From Brachypodium distachyon (taxonomy: Eukaryota > Streptophyta > Magnoliopsida > Poales > Poaceae): a DNA stretch of 64,000 nt. Shown one piece after another: positions 22,801-34,632 of the stretch (position 1 is the stretch's first letter; the number at the start of each line of letters is the position of its first letter). The translations under genes and the position numbers were made by a program. The notes beneath the pieces were generated by a model, which searched no databases, was not told the origin of the DNA, and saw nothing but the letters and a program-made list of their open reading frames with translations. The stretch covers positions 18,830,624 to 18,894,623 of the forward strand of contig NC_016134.3 in the NCBI RefSeq assembly GCF_000005505.3. Direction: 5' to 3'.

Positions 22801-24557
22801 GAGTACACCAAACTCTAATTTCTGAACCACTTTGTACACCTTCCAAAGTAATTCTACAGTAGCCCATGACCCCTAGAAAATTGTATCTATTAACAGCCCG
22901 TAGGTTACCAAATCAATTCCGTTCCAACTCCGCTTTTGTCCCAACCTTGTTCCTACCTTTTAGACCTATGTCTAGGACAGCCTAACAGTAGTTAGGTACT
23001 GTTTAATTTAAACTTTGTATATTGCTTTGGTTCTTTATTTGGAGTTATGATTGGAGTTGTCGAATGGTTATTTATTATTGGTTTTCGTTCTTCGCGATAG
23101 ATTATACGGAGTGCGGTAACTGTGAGTATCGAAAAGAAGAAGAATACAAAGACACCAATCAGGCAAGTTCACTTTGACCATCATCCCATTATTTTATTAT
23201 GCACTAGATTTTATTAGTTGCATTGTTAGGATTATTATTGTATCTATGCTAGCTATGATCTGTCCTAGTAGTATAGGATACCTTTGTCATGACCTTCACC
23301 ACCAATTGCCATCGTAGTAGTAAAATGCTATGCCACGATAATATACGAGGGTGGTATTATTACAATGTGATACTATTGAATTACATTATGATTTTCTTAG
23401 TGTATGGCAAAACAAGTAATTCAATGAACCGTCTTGAGTGGGCTGCTTTGAGTATTCGGATGTTGTGACGTTAGGTCCATTTCTATGGGTCCCTCTGAGT
23501 CGAGTCTCCGTGGATTCGGAGATGGATCGTCCATGGACGTCTCTCCCGTGGATTCGGGGAGCGCCTTCGTCACAATGTGGGATGCCACCCGGGGTAACCA
23601 GAGACTGGACTAGTTTCCTATTTAGAAGCTTCCAGTACAACCACATGGTAATATGGGCTCTGCCTGGATGGAGTAAGAAATGTTTACCCAGATCCGAGGG
23701 ATTGTACTGAGGTAGTTGTGTAGGTGGGAGCGCGGGTCCCTCAGGTGGTTTGGGTGAACATGTTCTGAAAATTCTTGAAGTCGATGCCGTTGCTACTCCA
23801 TCCGGAGGACAGCAAGGGATTAACACGTCGAATTCTTGTGGGGAATGTGTACAATCTCTCGAGAGTGTCAAACTAAGTACTTAGCCGTGTCCCCGGTTAC
23901 GGACAATTATGAGCAACTAGATATTGAAGCTGTAAGGAAAGTCTCACTCATTCTAATTTCCTAACAAAATGAATGGTTTGAACTGGGTAGGAGCATTGAT
24001 GTTTCTACTCAATGTGCCTAGGTTAATAGGAGCATGGGTGTTTCTACCCCGTGTCCAACAGAATTCAAAACTATTTTGGTTAAAAATGATAGGATTAAAC
24101 ATTGACGCGTTTATGCAAATAGCCAAACCCCCACCTTGCCAAATATTGCATGTACTTGATAGGTTCTGTTATAACCCTTTGGTGAACTTGCCAATACATT
24201 CAATGTATTGACCCCCTAGTGGCTGCAACGTTTAAATGTTGCAGGTGAACCAGTGAAGTGTGAGGTACGAATTGATAGGGTTGCGAGTTTGCATTCCAAC
24301 ATGTTTCGACTGTGGAGTTGTTATGGGACTCCTGTATCTTCTGCCTTCCGCTGCAAGATTTTATTTTCTTTTGGAGATAACCCATGGGGTTATGCAATAT
24401 GTAAGGTACTATTAAATTATGGATCAATGCGATGTAATATACTTTTGACCTTTGTATGTTGATATTACATCTTGAAACTGTGTGTGCTAGCGAGTCGATC
24501 CCGAGACTAGCACTGTAAGCACAGAGATCGAACCCTTGGTGAAGGGGGATCGCTTCA
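19900..24557 (+). mobile_element. giant solo LTR C (4,658 bp) inserted in gag of element A
   Basis: The insertion begins TGTAACATCCCAGAATTGG and ends GGGGATCGCTTCA, with TG...CA termini and 5-bp duplications ATATC at 19895-19899 and 24558-24562. Removing it restores the Gag zinc-knuckle frame. There is no internal gag-pol. Insertion D in element B is colinear with it over its full length in the other orientation and has matching ends, so both are copies of one unit, best explained as a solo LTR of about 4.7 kb. A TATA box (CACTATAAAAGGATTCC) lies near 21263-21279 and GC-rich leader-like sequence follows to ~21720. Small open frames in that leader are not convincing genes. Confidence 0.75.
21726..22780 (+). 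repeat. degenerate tandem units inside giant LTR C
   Basis: A motif like GATTAGCCATGTTT...AAGCCCATATCTTTTGATC recurs at about 21726, 21903, 22081, 22302, 22484 and 22730 (spacing ~177-246 bp), often preceded by TATCTGTTAACACT. The units are diverged but keep this order. Copy D shows related motifs on the other strand (GTTAACAGATAC near 37609 and 37805). Confidence 0.5.
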
Positions 24558-24562
24558 ATATC

Positions 24563-26161
24563 CTCGCAGTTGAAGCAAGCCCCGGCAGCATGGCACTCCT
24601 CGTGGTGCTGCTCGCGCTTCTCCTTGATGGTCTGGAGAGTATGGCAGTCCTGCGCGTCATGGGCGGCATTGGTGTAGATGGGACAGCGTGCGGCCGCTGT
24701 TGGCTTGCTACCCGATGCCCCCGCCAACGCCGCCTTCTTGGTGGTCCTCTGGGGAGCCCCCGGCTCTGCGGCAAGAACTTGCTTCCCGTCGCGCTTCCGG
24801 GAGCCTTTCTTCCCAGAGCCCTCGGGTGGGTTTGCCGCCGCCTTGGGGGCAAGCTCAGGCGCTAAGCGCCCTTCCTCGGCCATCGCGCACTTGTGCGCGA
24901 GAGCGTAAATATCCCTCGTGGTCCGGATCCGGTGCGTGTTCAACTTCTCACGCATCTTCGGGTCACGGATGTTGATGGCATAAGTGTTGATGATGGCGGC
25001 CACTTCCGCCTCTGAGATGGAGTAGGAGATGTTGGAGAACCTGTTGGTGAAGTCCCGCAATGTCTCCCGGGCGCTTGTAGCCACCCTCGAACGCGTTCAC
25101 AAACTGCGCGTGTAGGTCAGCCCAAGAGGCGATAGACCCGGCAGGCAGGTTGAGCAACCAGGTTCTCGCTGACCCTTTTAGGACCATCCGGAACCAGTTG
25201 GCCCTGACCTTGTCGTCGGCACCGATAGCGTGCATGCCCCACGTGTAGGTCAGGAGGAAGTCCTTGGGATTCATGGTCCCGTCGTACGTCCCGAGCGCTG
25301 GCGCTCGGCACTTGCGGGGCCACATCACCCGGTGCATCTCGCGAGAGAACGTGGCGCAGCCGTCATCGGCGCCCGTGGGAGCATCTTCCTGCTCCTCTGG
25401 ACGCGGGCGTTGCAAGCGCAGGCGGAGATCCTCTTGCTGACAGGCGTTCAGGACGCCTTGGGCATCACCTGGCTTGACGGTCGGCGACGAGTTCGAGTAG
25501 TCCTCAGGATCCTCGTCGCCTTGTCCTCCCGATGGTGGAGGGTGCTCTCCATGCCCCGAGACGCGGGGCGCGTCTCTGCGTTTCGGGTTCTATCCCCGGC
25601 CCGAACTGGCCGGGCCGCCCTCACCTTGCGGTTGTTGGCCAGCAAGCGCGAGGAGCGCATCCAGCTCCACGCTCCACGCGTCGTGCGCCGGCGTGCCTTG
25701 TGGTGGCTCGTCGCGCACCATGACACGCACAACAATGATGGCTTCCGCCGGGGTTTGGGCGGGAGGCTGTCAGTTCTCCGACCGGCTGCCGTCCACCCGG
25801 TCGCCCGGTGCCCTCGAATGTGAGGGCTGAGACTCCGATGGCATCGCACGTGACGCGCTATGGTCGTGGCGCAGCTGTCGCTGCGCGTCCTCACCCCGCG
25901 AGTGAGCTCGCTGGCTGGCACGTGCGATGTTGAGGTCGCCCGTGCGGCTGGCTCCGGCGCTTGGCGCCGCAGGCCCCCTCAGACGGTTGTCCGTCGATGC
26001 CCGAGGAGGTGGGGGTGGTAGCTGCGGTTGCTGCTATTGTTGCCGTTGAAGAGACCCCTGGTCCCCTTGGCCTTGCGAGGCACGCGTGGCGTCGTGGGAG
26101 TGCGCATGGCGAGTGTGTCACGCAAGTCGACCCGGGGCTCGTCTGCCTTCTTGGGCGGCAT
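24563..26161 (-). pseudogene. gag gene of element A (N-terminal and capsid parts)
   Basis: The minus-strand frame starts at ATG 26161 (MPPKKADEPRVDLRDTLAMR), about 120 bases inside the 5' LTR. A long diverged segment follows. A Retrotrans_gag domain (capsid-like) covers about 25100-25330: RAPALGTYDGTMNPKDFLLT, VRANWFRMVLKGSARTWLLN and LPAGSIASWADLHAQFVNAF. After YKRPGD near 25075 the frame shifts. The next frame holds TLRDFTNRFSNISYSISEAE and KMREKLNTHRIRTTRDIYAL, then the first half of a CCHC knuckle, CFNCEDI, ending at insertion C. Frameshifts and stops make it non-functional. Confidence 0.8.
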
Positions 26162-26261
26162 GGCGAGCTAGTCGTAGACGATGTCGCTGATGAAGAACCG
26201 ACGAAGAGGTCGATGACGAAGACGATGACGCCGGCGGTCACCTAAAGTTCTCTGCACGCCC

Positions 26262-26278
26262 CCCTACCTGGCGTGCCA
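26262..26278 (-). promoter_or_regulatory. primer-binding site of element A
   Basis: Two bases inside the 5' LTR, the minus strand reads TGGCACGCCAGGTAGGG, the position of a tRNA primer-binding site. Element B has TGGCGCGCCAGGTAGGG at the equal position (44851-44867), so A carries one substitution. I do not assign the tRNA species. Confidence 0.65.
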
Positions 26279-26280
26279 GA

Positions 26281-27176
26281 TGTCGGAGCACGGGTCTCCG
26301 GTACTAGGGATGCTGGGCACCCCCTTTTTTGGTTCGGTGGAGGGCGATGCGATTGCTCCGGTGATCGCCGACGTGACGAAAGACACGAAGTGTCAACGCG
26401 TGAGTTTATCCAGGTTCGGGCCACCTGGAAGTGTAACACCCTACGTCCTGCTTTGTGTTGTATTCACGAGAATATGTGTGTTCTTACAGGTTGCCCCGGG
26501 GAGTTCCCGAGGGAGCTACTTGTTCTCCTAAGAGATTTTGCTATGAACAGGAGCAATACTCCTTGCTACTACTAACTGGGGTTTGGACTGGGACCCTTTG
26601 ACCGGTGCAATTGGTCCTCCTTTTATAGTCAAGGGGATACCACAGGTGTTGATGCATGCAGCGCGACACGTTAGCTATCCGCGTGTCATTGCCACAAAAC
26701 TCATACTACTGTTGATCCACGCTGGGTGCCATGCAGCGCCCAGGCCACTGTACACGGTAGATAAAAATGGATTATAGGGTAGATGCTCTAGCCTTGCCGA
26801 GCAAGACTAGCCCTGCCGACGTGACTCCTGTCGGTGCATTAAATGCACTGCGTCCGCTGTCTCGTCCTGTCTTCACTGTTTTGCGGGCCCCACTTGCACG
26901 CCCGAGCGCAGGTTGCTGGGAGCCCCTTCCCAGCTAGCGCACCCAGCCAGTTGCCGAGGCAGCGTTCCTTCCACTTCCCGGAACCAGAGTTCCCAGGTAC
27001 CCACCGAAGCGGGTGCTTCTCCTATTCCAGTCCTTGGCTTTGTCTTCGCCAAAGACCGTCTCTTTGGGGCGGGCTTCCCGGGTTTATCCTTCTCGGGAGG
27101 CCAATCTGGCGGGGCTTTGTTACTTGTGACCCACACGTCCCGTATCAGTGGGACCCCGTGGGCCACTGGTACGGCA
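26281..27176 (-). repeat. 5' LTR of element A
   Basis: An 896-bp LTR that reads TGTCGGAGCACGGGTCTCC at its left end and CCACTGGTACGGCA at its right end. It is the same family as the two LTRs of element B. On the minus strand a TATA box (CTATAAAAGGAGG) lies at 26621-26630. The conserved GTTCGGGCCAC...ACACCCTACGTCCTG block is near 26415-26452. The expected duplicated target (flank TGCAC at 27177) has no partner because the other LTR is missing. Confidence 0.85.
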
Positions 27177-27198
27177 TGCACTTTTCCATGTTACCAAA

Positions 27199-28076
27199 TG
27201 TCAGAGCACGGGTCTCCGGCACCGGGGATGCTTGACACCCCCTTGTTGTTCGGTGGAGAACGGGGAGATCGCTCCAGCGATCGCCGGCGTGACGAAAGAC
27301 ACGTAGTGTGGACAGTTAGATTACCCAGGTTCGGGCCACCCGTAGGTGTAACACCCTACGTCCTGCTCTTGGTTGTATTCATGAATGAGTATGCTTTACA
27401 GATTGCCCGGGGGGTTCCAGGTTGGCTACTTATCCCTCTAAGGAACTCTGCTATGGGCGGGCACACTGCTGCTTGTTACTGACTAGGGTTCCAACCCTTT
27501 GACCAATGTCACTGGTCCTCCTTTCATAGACAAGGGGATACCACAGGTGCCGATGCATGCAGCGCGACACGTTAGCTATCCGCATGTCATTGCCACAAAA
27601 CTTACACTACTGTTGATCCACGCTGGGCGCCATGGAGCACCCAGGCCACTGTACACGGTAAATGAAATGGATTATAGGGTAGCCGCTCTAGCGTTACGAA
27701 GCAAGACTAGCCCTGCCGATGTGACTCCTGTCGTTTCATTAAATGCACTACGTCCGCTGTCTTGTCCTGTCTTCACTATTCTGCGGGCCCCATCTGCATG
27801 CCCGAGCGTGGGTTGCTGGGGGCCTCTTCACGGCAAGCGCACCCAGCTCGTTGCTGGGGTAGCATGCCTTCCACTTCCCCGGACTAGAGTTTCCGGGTAC
27901 CTACCGAAGCGGGCGCCTCTCATGTTCCGGTTCTTGGCTTTGTCTGCGCCAATGACTATCTCTTTGGGGCGGGCTTCCTGGGTCTATCCTTCCCGGGTGG
28001 CCAACCTGGCGGGGCTTCGTTACTCGAAACCCACGCGTCCCGTACCAGTGGGCCCTCGTGCGCCACTGGTACGACA
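27199..28076 (-). repeat. 3' LTR of element B
   Basis: An 878-bp LTR matching 44870-45748 along its length, from TGTCAGAGCACGGGTCTCC to CCACTGGTACGACA. Its minus-strand TATA box is damaged (CTATGAAAGGAGG near 27521-27530), unlike that of the 5' LTR. Confidence 0.9.
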
Positions 28077-28089
28077 GTAGCCCCCTTGC
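28077..28089 (-). promoter_or_regulatory. polypurine tract of element B
   Basis: Directly next to the 3' LTR, the minus strand reads GCAAGGGGGCTAC, the expected place and composition of the plus-strand DNA primer. Confidence 0.7.
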
Positions 28090-28472
28090 GTAGGCCGGCA
28101 GCCTTGAGGTTCCGGTTAGTGCTATCCTTGCTCGGTTGCCAGGCTACGCCCTATCCGACGCCTGGGTCCCGAGAGATTATCTCGATCCCCGGCCCCGTGG
28201 GCCACATTTCTAGTTCCACTCTTCCGAGCAAAATGGTCGGGCGCACGATCTCTTACCTTATCCCCCATAATCACCAGAGAGTTAAGGCCCATCTTAATTT
28301 CCAATTCTTTAGGGCACTTTATTGCTGATCGTGGGGGTGTTCGTTGCAGCCTGCCAGCCCCGATAAATACCCAAGGCTGGCGGCGGGCACCCCCCACAGT
28401 TTCTTGCTTCAGCCATTGCCTCCCAAGCTCTCCGTGCCGCAACTCTAGCCAGACTCACTCCCCACTCCCGCT

Positions 28473-31400
28473 GATGTCTTCCAAGGGCCCGAGTCGACCC
28501 AACGGGAGCACCAGCAAAGGAGAGAAGCGCGAGTAGACCAGCAAGAAGGAGCTGTCGGAGCGAGCACGGAACGATGAAGAGATGCGGGCCAAGTTTGCCT
28601 TCTTCTCCCCCGGGTACAACGTCGAGGGGGTGGAGAAGCTGGTCTTCGCGCTCGCCACCAAGCACAATGAGCATGGGCCGATGCGAGTTCTCCCCACTGG
28701 CGCAGAGCGCGACCCGCAGTACTTCCGGATATTCAGGAGGTTCATCCTAGCCGGGTTTGTGCCGCCGCATTCTTTCTTTCTTTCTGCCATCATGGAGTCG
28801 TATGGGCTCATCATGGCTCAGGTTCACGCCACATCATTCTTCACATTGGCTGTCCTCCAACACCTCTATGAAGCATTCATGGGGGTTTCCGTCAGTGGCT
28901 CTGTTTCGCCACTACTACTACCCGAGGGTGGAGGTGAAGGCCCCCCTATCCTCGGGAGTGGTGTTCCGATTCCGTGACAATCTGAAGTTGGAATTCATCC
29001 AGCTGGTGAAGAAGAAGATCAAGAACGAATGGTGCCGCGACTGGTGCTGGATGCGCAAGAGCTCCAGGACTTCCAGGAGGAGCCCTTGGGGCCCCCAAAG
29101 GGCTCCGGGGACTGGACGCTCCGCGACCCGAAGGACGAGGAGCTGGCTCCGATCTGCGCCAAGATCAAGGCGCTCCGCGATGTCGGGCTCACCGACACGG
29201 ATGTGGCACATCACTTCATTGGGAGGCGCGGGTCTCCCCTGCAGCGACGCTCACATCCGGCATGGATGCACACCGGGCCGGGTGACCGGACCCGGCTGCA
29301 GCGCACAGAACTCGCGCTAGACGACATTCAATTCTGGGTGAGAGGCATCACCGGCGAGGGCGAGGCCTTCTGGCTACCGCAACTGGGAGTGAACCTGCTC
29401 CACGCCTGGGTCCCGAACCCAAGAGCCTGGGATCTCCCACTCTGCGACGAGTGGGGGATCATGGAAGATCCCTCGTCGCAGCCTTCCCCCCCGCAAGCCA
29501 GGTCTCGCACCGGCAAGGAGCCGACTGCCGAGTCGGGGGAGGGTGGCCACGTGTTGGGGAACGTGGTATGCTACGCTAGCACAAAATAAAATTTCTACCG
29601 CTTCCGCCCGGACCAATGCTGTAGATAATGGATCACGAGATTACCACTAGACGCGCAAACCCGTAGCGGAAGTAGAGTCGATGTAGCGCGTCGATGCTGA
29701 GTAGTCGAACAGCCTGCTCCTCCTCGCCGATCCCACGAACAGTTCATCCAAGCACCGCAGGTGCAGCGCCTCCAAGGTATCCACACGTACAGAGAGGAAC
29801 TCCGTGCGACGGACTACTAGATCCGATCGCAAGGCTTTTGGCGTGGAGGTGTGACGGCCGAGTCTAACTCGCGTCTATACTGGTGTAACCCTAGACGGGT
29901 TGGTCTCCTCCGCTTATATAGACGTCCCTAGTGGGCTCAACACTTGAGGCCCGTTAGGAGTCTAAGCCCGATACGAGTTGGATCCGATCCAACTCGGTTC
30001 CCACCCCTTAAGCGTGTGACCCTTCAGGTTCACGGTCAGTCGGACACGACTACGAGCTCGGACTGTGGGCCCGAGCAACACCTTACTCGTCCACTGGCAC
30101 CGACTCAAGTCGATAGTTGGTAGCGGCGCCTAGCAGCATGTGCCAACTCCCGAGTAACCACAAGGTATATTGACGAACCATACAATGTGTCATATGCAAT
30201 ATTCCTTTTGCCTCACGATATGTGTGTTGAGCTCAAGGCGAGTGCTTGTCATCCTTGTGGATAGCTCGACTCTCTTCTCGTTCCTGTGATACAAATTCCC
30301 GAACGGGTTAACACTTAACCCAAGTCGCATGGCCATGCTTTCCGAATCTGATCACTCGAGAGGGCCCAGAGATATCTCTCCGAACAGGAGGGGCAAATCC
30401 CATCTTGATCAACCATGACTCGCAGCATGCTTCTCAGCAAACCCGAAAGCTACCTTTATAACCACCCAGTTACGGACTAGCGTTTGGCAACCCCTAAGTA
30501 GGCCAATTCACATCCCAAGCTCATGCGATGACCTCAGGTCTAGGACGGGCATATACATCGTACTTGAGACTAACAAATGACAATCATCTCGTTGTGTCTC
30601 AGTGTGGGTCTGTCCGACTCAACAATCTCATTGTCGAGTCCATGCTATCAGTCGGCAACACCTTGCCCCATGACTTGTGAAACATAGTCATCATACTGAT
30701 CCACATTACTAGTCTAGGTTATGTGTCCGCATAACCTCAATGACCAGGGACCATTAGAACAACATCATAGAATACATAGTCTCACAAACAAATCATGTAT
30801 TTATTGATACATATCAGTGATGATGTTCAAGGACAATAACAATAACTCATGAATACATAGGAAATAACATCATCACATGATTGCCTCTAGGGCATATCTC
30901 CAACACCAGGACGACTCCTCTCGAGGCATTGGAGGGGACTCCGACGATGGCGACGACGATGACGACGGTGATGACGCTCCCCCGGAAGCTAGCGGGGTTG
31001 CACCGGAGGGGGACGATGACGAAAACAACATCCCCATGGTGAGGCGGTCCGCGGCAGAGCAGGCGAGCAGGCGGGAGGCCAGCCCGCAGCCTCAGGCGCC
31101 TCACGTTGATGCGGGAACTTACCCCGGCGGCTCCGCCGGTTCCCCCCCCACGAAGCGGCCCCCCGGCGAGGAGCATCTTGGCGGACAGGGTGCTCAAGCT
31201 CAACCCGCCGGGGTAAGTTTGACATTGCTTTAACCATTTCGGTTTTTACGAATTTTACATATTTTGCTAGCTTACTTCTGCATTTCCCAGATTGTGGAGG
31301 AAGAGGGGGCAGCCCAGCACTTCGCCGATGGCCCCGGCCAAGAAACCCCGCCCGGCGTCGTGCGGTGGTGACAAGGACGCCGCTGATGTGGCTGACACTT

Positions 31401-33248
31401 TGGCGGCGGCTGCCGTGGGGGACACAAGGTTCCCCGACCCGAGCTTGCAAGGCACCGGCCCTGCAGCAGGTATGTGCAAGCTCGAGTACCACCTGTTCTA
31501 ACTTATTTTCTCAACTACCTTTTGACACAGAGTTCCCCGCAGGATCCATGACATCCAGCGGGAGCGTCCCGGTAACTGGCGGGGAGGCGGCTGGCGGGGC
31601 TGCACACCAGGCCGATGACGAGACGCGGCAAGGTACAGCTTCGTTTTCCATAGTGTTTCTTTCACTCATCTGTGCCTGTACCCACCGAGGTGCGGGTAAT
31701 CGACCTCACCGGTGAGGCCACCGCCGACGCTCCGGAGGAGGTTGCCTCGACCGGAGCCCTTCAAGAACCTGCCCTGGAGCTTGCCGGGGATGCGACTGCT
31801 ACCGCAGGTAACGCCACGCAGACGGCGCTGCCTGCGGTGGGTGACATGAGGCAGGCAGCGGCGCCCTGGAGAAGCCCCCGAGCCCACAGCCGGCCCCTCT
31901 GGGCGGGCAAGGAGTGGCGGGACTCGGCCAAGCCGGAGGCGGGTCACTGAACCCTGACGTGGCCTCGGGGTCGCAGACGATTGCAGCGGGGTCCTCCTCC
32001 TCCGTCGGAGCCGCCTTCAGCCCGAGAGCAGGGGAGCTCGCCGGGAGATCATGGGGTCGGATCCCCTTCGACCCCAGCATGTTCCAGCAGGGGCACCAGG
32101 TAATCGACAACATCTAGCAGCAGCAGCAGCTGATATTCGTCGATTTCTTCAATGGCGCGCAGCAACACCATGCTCGCGTGGTGGCCGAACTGGGCACCGC
32201 GCGCCGGGAGGCAGAGGAGCAGCGCACCGAGCTGCAGTGGCTCCGGGGGGAGCTCTAGCAGGCGCAGCAAGCTAGGGCGGTGCCCGCCGTGCAAGGAGTT
32301 CCGGAGGCCGAAGTCCTCTGGCAACTGTGGGACCTGCAGCAAGAGCACCAACGTGAGCTCGAGCTAGTGAAGGCCATGCATGCCAAGGGTGAGGAGGAGC
32401 ACCAAGCAGCCCTGGACTCATTCCAGGGGCATCTCCGGGAGAAGACGGACTTGCTATCCAACTACTCCTTGGAGATCTAGCGCCTCCAGCGCGAGGTCGG
32501 AGAGCGGGAGACGGCGGCTGCGATGGCAGCCGAAGCCTCGGCGCGCCGAGAGAATGAGCAGCAAGACCAGGCCCGCTCCCTAGAGCGCGAGCTTGCGGGG
32601 CAGCTTAAGGCTGCCCAGGATGCAGGCTCGTCCCTTCAGGGCAAGCTCGACATGGCGTGGCAAGAGCTTTGGCTTATCGACGAGGACAACACCAAGAAGG
32701 CGTCCGAGATCGGTAAGCTGAAGGCCGAATGCCATGAGCACAAGCTGCGGGCCCAGGAAGCTCGTGGTGCATGCACTGAGCTGCGGGCCCGTAGGACGGA
32801 GAAGGTAGGTAGGCTGAAGAAGCTGACGGACTCGGCGGCGGAGGCGCTGCAGGGGTTCGACATCCCGGTGACTTCCTTCGACGGGGCGCACATCGGCAGC
32901 ATCACCTCCTTCTTTGCAGATTTTGTTGGCCGGCTGCACGCCGTGCAGAACTGCGTCATGGCTTTCAGGGACCGGCAGGTCGGCTTCGCAGCCGAACAAG
33001 TCGCCGGGCAAATCCTTATCCGGGTCCACTTCGCCCACCCCGACTTCCCGTTTGACACTTGGTCAGACGAAGAAGAGGCCAAGAGCCACCGGGAAGTGGT
33101 ACAAGGCATGGTGGACGAGATGGTGGCGCGGATGCAGAGCAAGGCCAATGAAGCTGAAGCTGCTGACGAAGAAGCTGCCGGAGGAGGCCCCAGCGTCGAG
33201 GAGGCACCTGACGCCGACGTTGCTGCTCCGGGAGCACCTCCTGCATAG
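28473..33248 (+). pseudogene. antisense intron-containing extra gene of element B
   Basis: This starts at ATG 28473 (MSSKGPSRPNG), ~105 bp after the TATA-like GATAAATACCC, and ends at TAG 33246-33248 (APGAPPA). The N-terminal Transposase_28-like domain (AGFVPPHSFFLSAIMESYGL near 28750-28810) is followed by KGSGDWTLRDPKDEELAPIC and an acidic segment. GT-AG introns are apparent at 31213-31290 and 31470-31530 and probably from 31633. The C-terminal half is a long coiled coil (LWQLWDLQQEHQRELELVKA; ERELAGQLKAAQDAGSSLQG) plus a conserved tail (ALQGFDIPVTSFDGAHIGSI). Breaks: a stop near 28531, a shift near 28885, solo LTR E1 at 29552-30905, and TAG at 32115, 32256 and 32478. The last exon (32523-33248) is open for 241 codons. 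Function is unknown. Confidence 0.75.
29552..30905 (-). mobile_element. Copia solo LTR E1 (BARE/Angela-like) in the extra gene of B
   Basis: 1,354 bp running TGTTGGGGAACGTGG...GCATATCTCCAACA on the plus strand. The minus strand therefore starts TGTTGGAGATATGCCCTAGA, the signature of BARE/Angela/WIS-type Copia LTRs. Flanks are CCACG (29547-29551) and CCAGG (30906-30910), a 5-bp duplication with one change. Element A has CCAGG uninterrupted at the equal place. A minus-strand TATA box (CTATATAAGCGG) is near 29912-29923. No internal sequence remains. Confidence 0.85.
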
Positions 33249-33765
33249 TTATCTGCTTGTTCCTTTTTTGTATTTATTTTCCTGCAAGTGGCGCAAGGCG
33301 CCTTAGAACTTACTTTGTGTTAGCCCCAGTTATTTTAAATGTTTATCGCGAGCTCGTTCGTTTGAATTCCGCTTCATCCAATGTCAATTTACTTGTTCTT
33401 TGCCTATAATTGGCTTGCCGGGGAGGGGTTCTGTCCTTCTCGTGTTAAACCTTGTGTACCCGGGGACTCACCAACTGCGTGTTTAGCCCGACAAGGGACC
33501 CAGGACGGACCCGCAGTGCCGACCTGGGGCCAGACAGCAGCGGCCAGTCACTCCACCTGCGGGTTAACTACCCCAGCGCAAACGCCTCCGGGGCGGACCC
33601 ACGAGCCACACGTGGGGGCGTCCTCCCCCCGCAAGCGTCCTTCGTACACTCCGGCTACACGGAGACTGAGCTTACCTCGGCCAACCAGTGCGATTAAAGG
33701 AAGAACTAAGGACTCGAAATGAAGTACTTAGCTTTCTGTTCTCTCAGCATTTTGAGCACCCTGTT

Positions 33766-33854
33766 GAGAGTCGCGGCAAGGACGCGGTGACAATGCACCC
33801 TCCAGCGGCACGCGCGGAGGCATGCACCACCACCGCGTCTTCGCTACGCCTCTC
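33766..33854. other. foldback 1 in the convergent spacer of element B
   Basis: 89 nt, the counterpart of 14898-14986. Arms are GAGAGTCGCGGCAAGGACGC...CACCCTCC and GGAGGCATGCACC...ACCGCGTCTTCGCTACGCCTCTC. The step GACGCGGT/ACCGCGTC is fully Watson-Crick here, where copy A has one G-U. Differences between A and B fall mostly in bulges and the loop. Confidence 0.65.
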
Positions 33855-33888
33855 GCCTTTGGTGTTTCCATCTCTGGTATTCTCTTCT

Positions 33889-33977
33889 AAGTGATGTGGC
33901 AGGACCGCGATGGTGGGAACACCCTCGGCGACAAGCGCAGAGGGATGAACCACCATCGCCTCTCTACGACATCACTT
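33889..33977. other. foldback 2 in the convergent spacer of element B
   Basis: 89 nt, the counterpart of 15021-15108. The outer stem is AAGTGATGT with ACATCACTT, where copy A has AAGAGATGT with ACATCTCTT. The A-T pair 15024/15105 in A is T-A (33892/33974) in B, a two-sided change that keeps pairing. The CGATGGTGG/CCACCATCG stem is unchanged. Confidence 0.7.
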
Positions 33978-34632
33978 GCCTTTTTGCTCGTTGTTGGTAT
34001 TGCGCTTGCTCCGGTCTTTAAATAGCTGAAGTGCTGCCCTTGCCGCCACGCACGCGGAACCACCGGTAGGTGCGTGCAGGCACTGGCCCTGTCTTAGTGT
34101 CCTGCATCAAACCTCCCCACATGACCGCCCACGAGCATCACAGTGTGCCTTTGTCCCCATCTTTACCCTGCATGTTAGATTCTTGCAGTGCCCATGGTGC
34201 ATAGAAAAGTTTTCGTAATGCACGAAACACAGCACAAACCGGATAACCTCCTGCCTCCCAGCCCCCGGGCACAGAAGAGTCGACCTCAGACTTGGGTGTG
34301 AGCATCTTCATTATTCCATGGTGCCCTGCAGGCACGTAGCACATTGTGAACGGGTTCAGCAACTGCTAGGCCTCGTTCCGGGATGTCCCGGGAACGAGCT
34401 TGGTTTTCAGAGTTCTGACAGCCACCTGCTCACAGCCAAGCATGAAGAGACAATTCTGTGCACCTAGAGGAGCAGACAGAAGCAAACATTAACAGTAAAC
34501 ACAATATTTATTGAAACAACACTTATCTTTATTCATCTTTGTGCTGGCGGATTACAATCAGGCCTTGTCCGGCTACGCTAGCTTAAAGAGGCACGCTGCC
34601 GCAGCATAACCCGTGGGTAAGGCGCCACCGTT

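Larger units (their letters stand above)
10654..27176 (-). mobile_element. Ty3/Gypsy (Tat-lineage) LTR retrotransposon A, 3' LTR missing
   Basis: Reading on the minus strand: 5' LTR (26281-27176), primer-binding site, gag, protease, reverse transcriptase, RNase H and integrase (to 15802), then a convergent extra gene on the plus strand (11340-14480). This order with an antisense extra ORF and no chromodomain fits the Tat lineage of Ty3/Gypsy. No 3' LTR is present: similarity to element B ends near 11178 and the CACTA element begins at 10653. The element is split by giant solo LTR C at 19900-24557 and carries stops, frameshifts and catalytic losses throughout, so it cannot move by itself. Confidence 0.85.

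Noticed and set aside
26281..28076. Two adjacent LTRs as one small element or a tandem LTR duplication
   Set aside because: The left one ends at 27176 and belongs to A; the right one starts at 27199 after CCAAA, which is repeated after 45748, so it is the 3' LTR of B.
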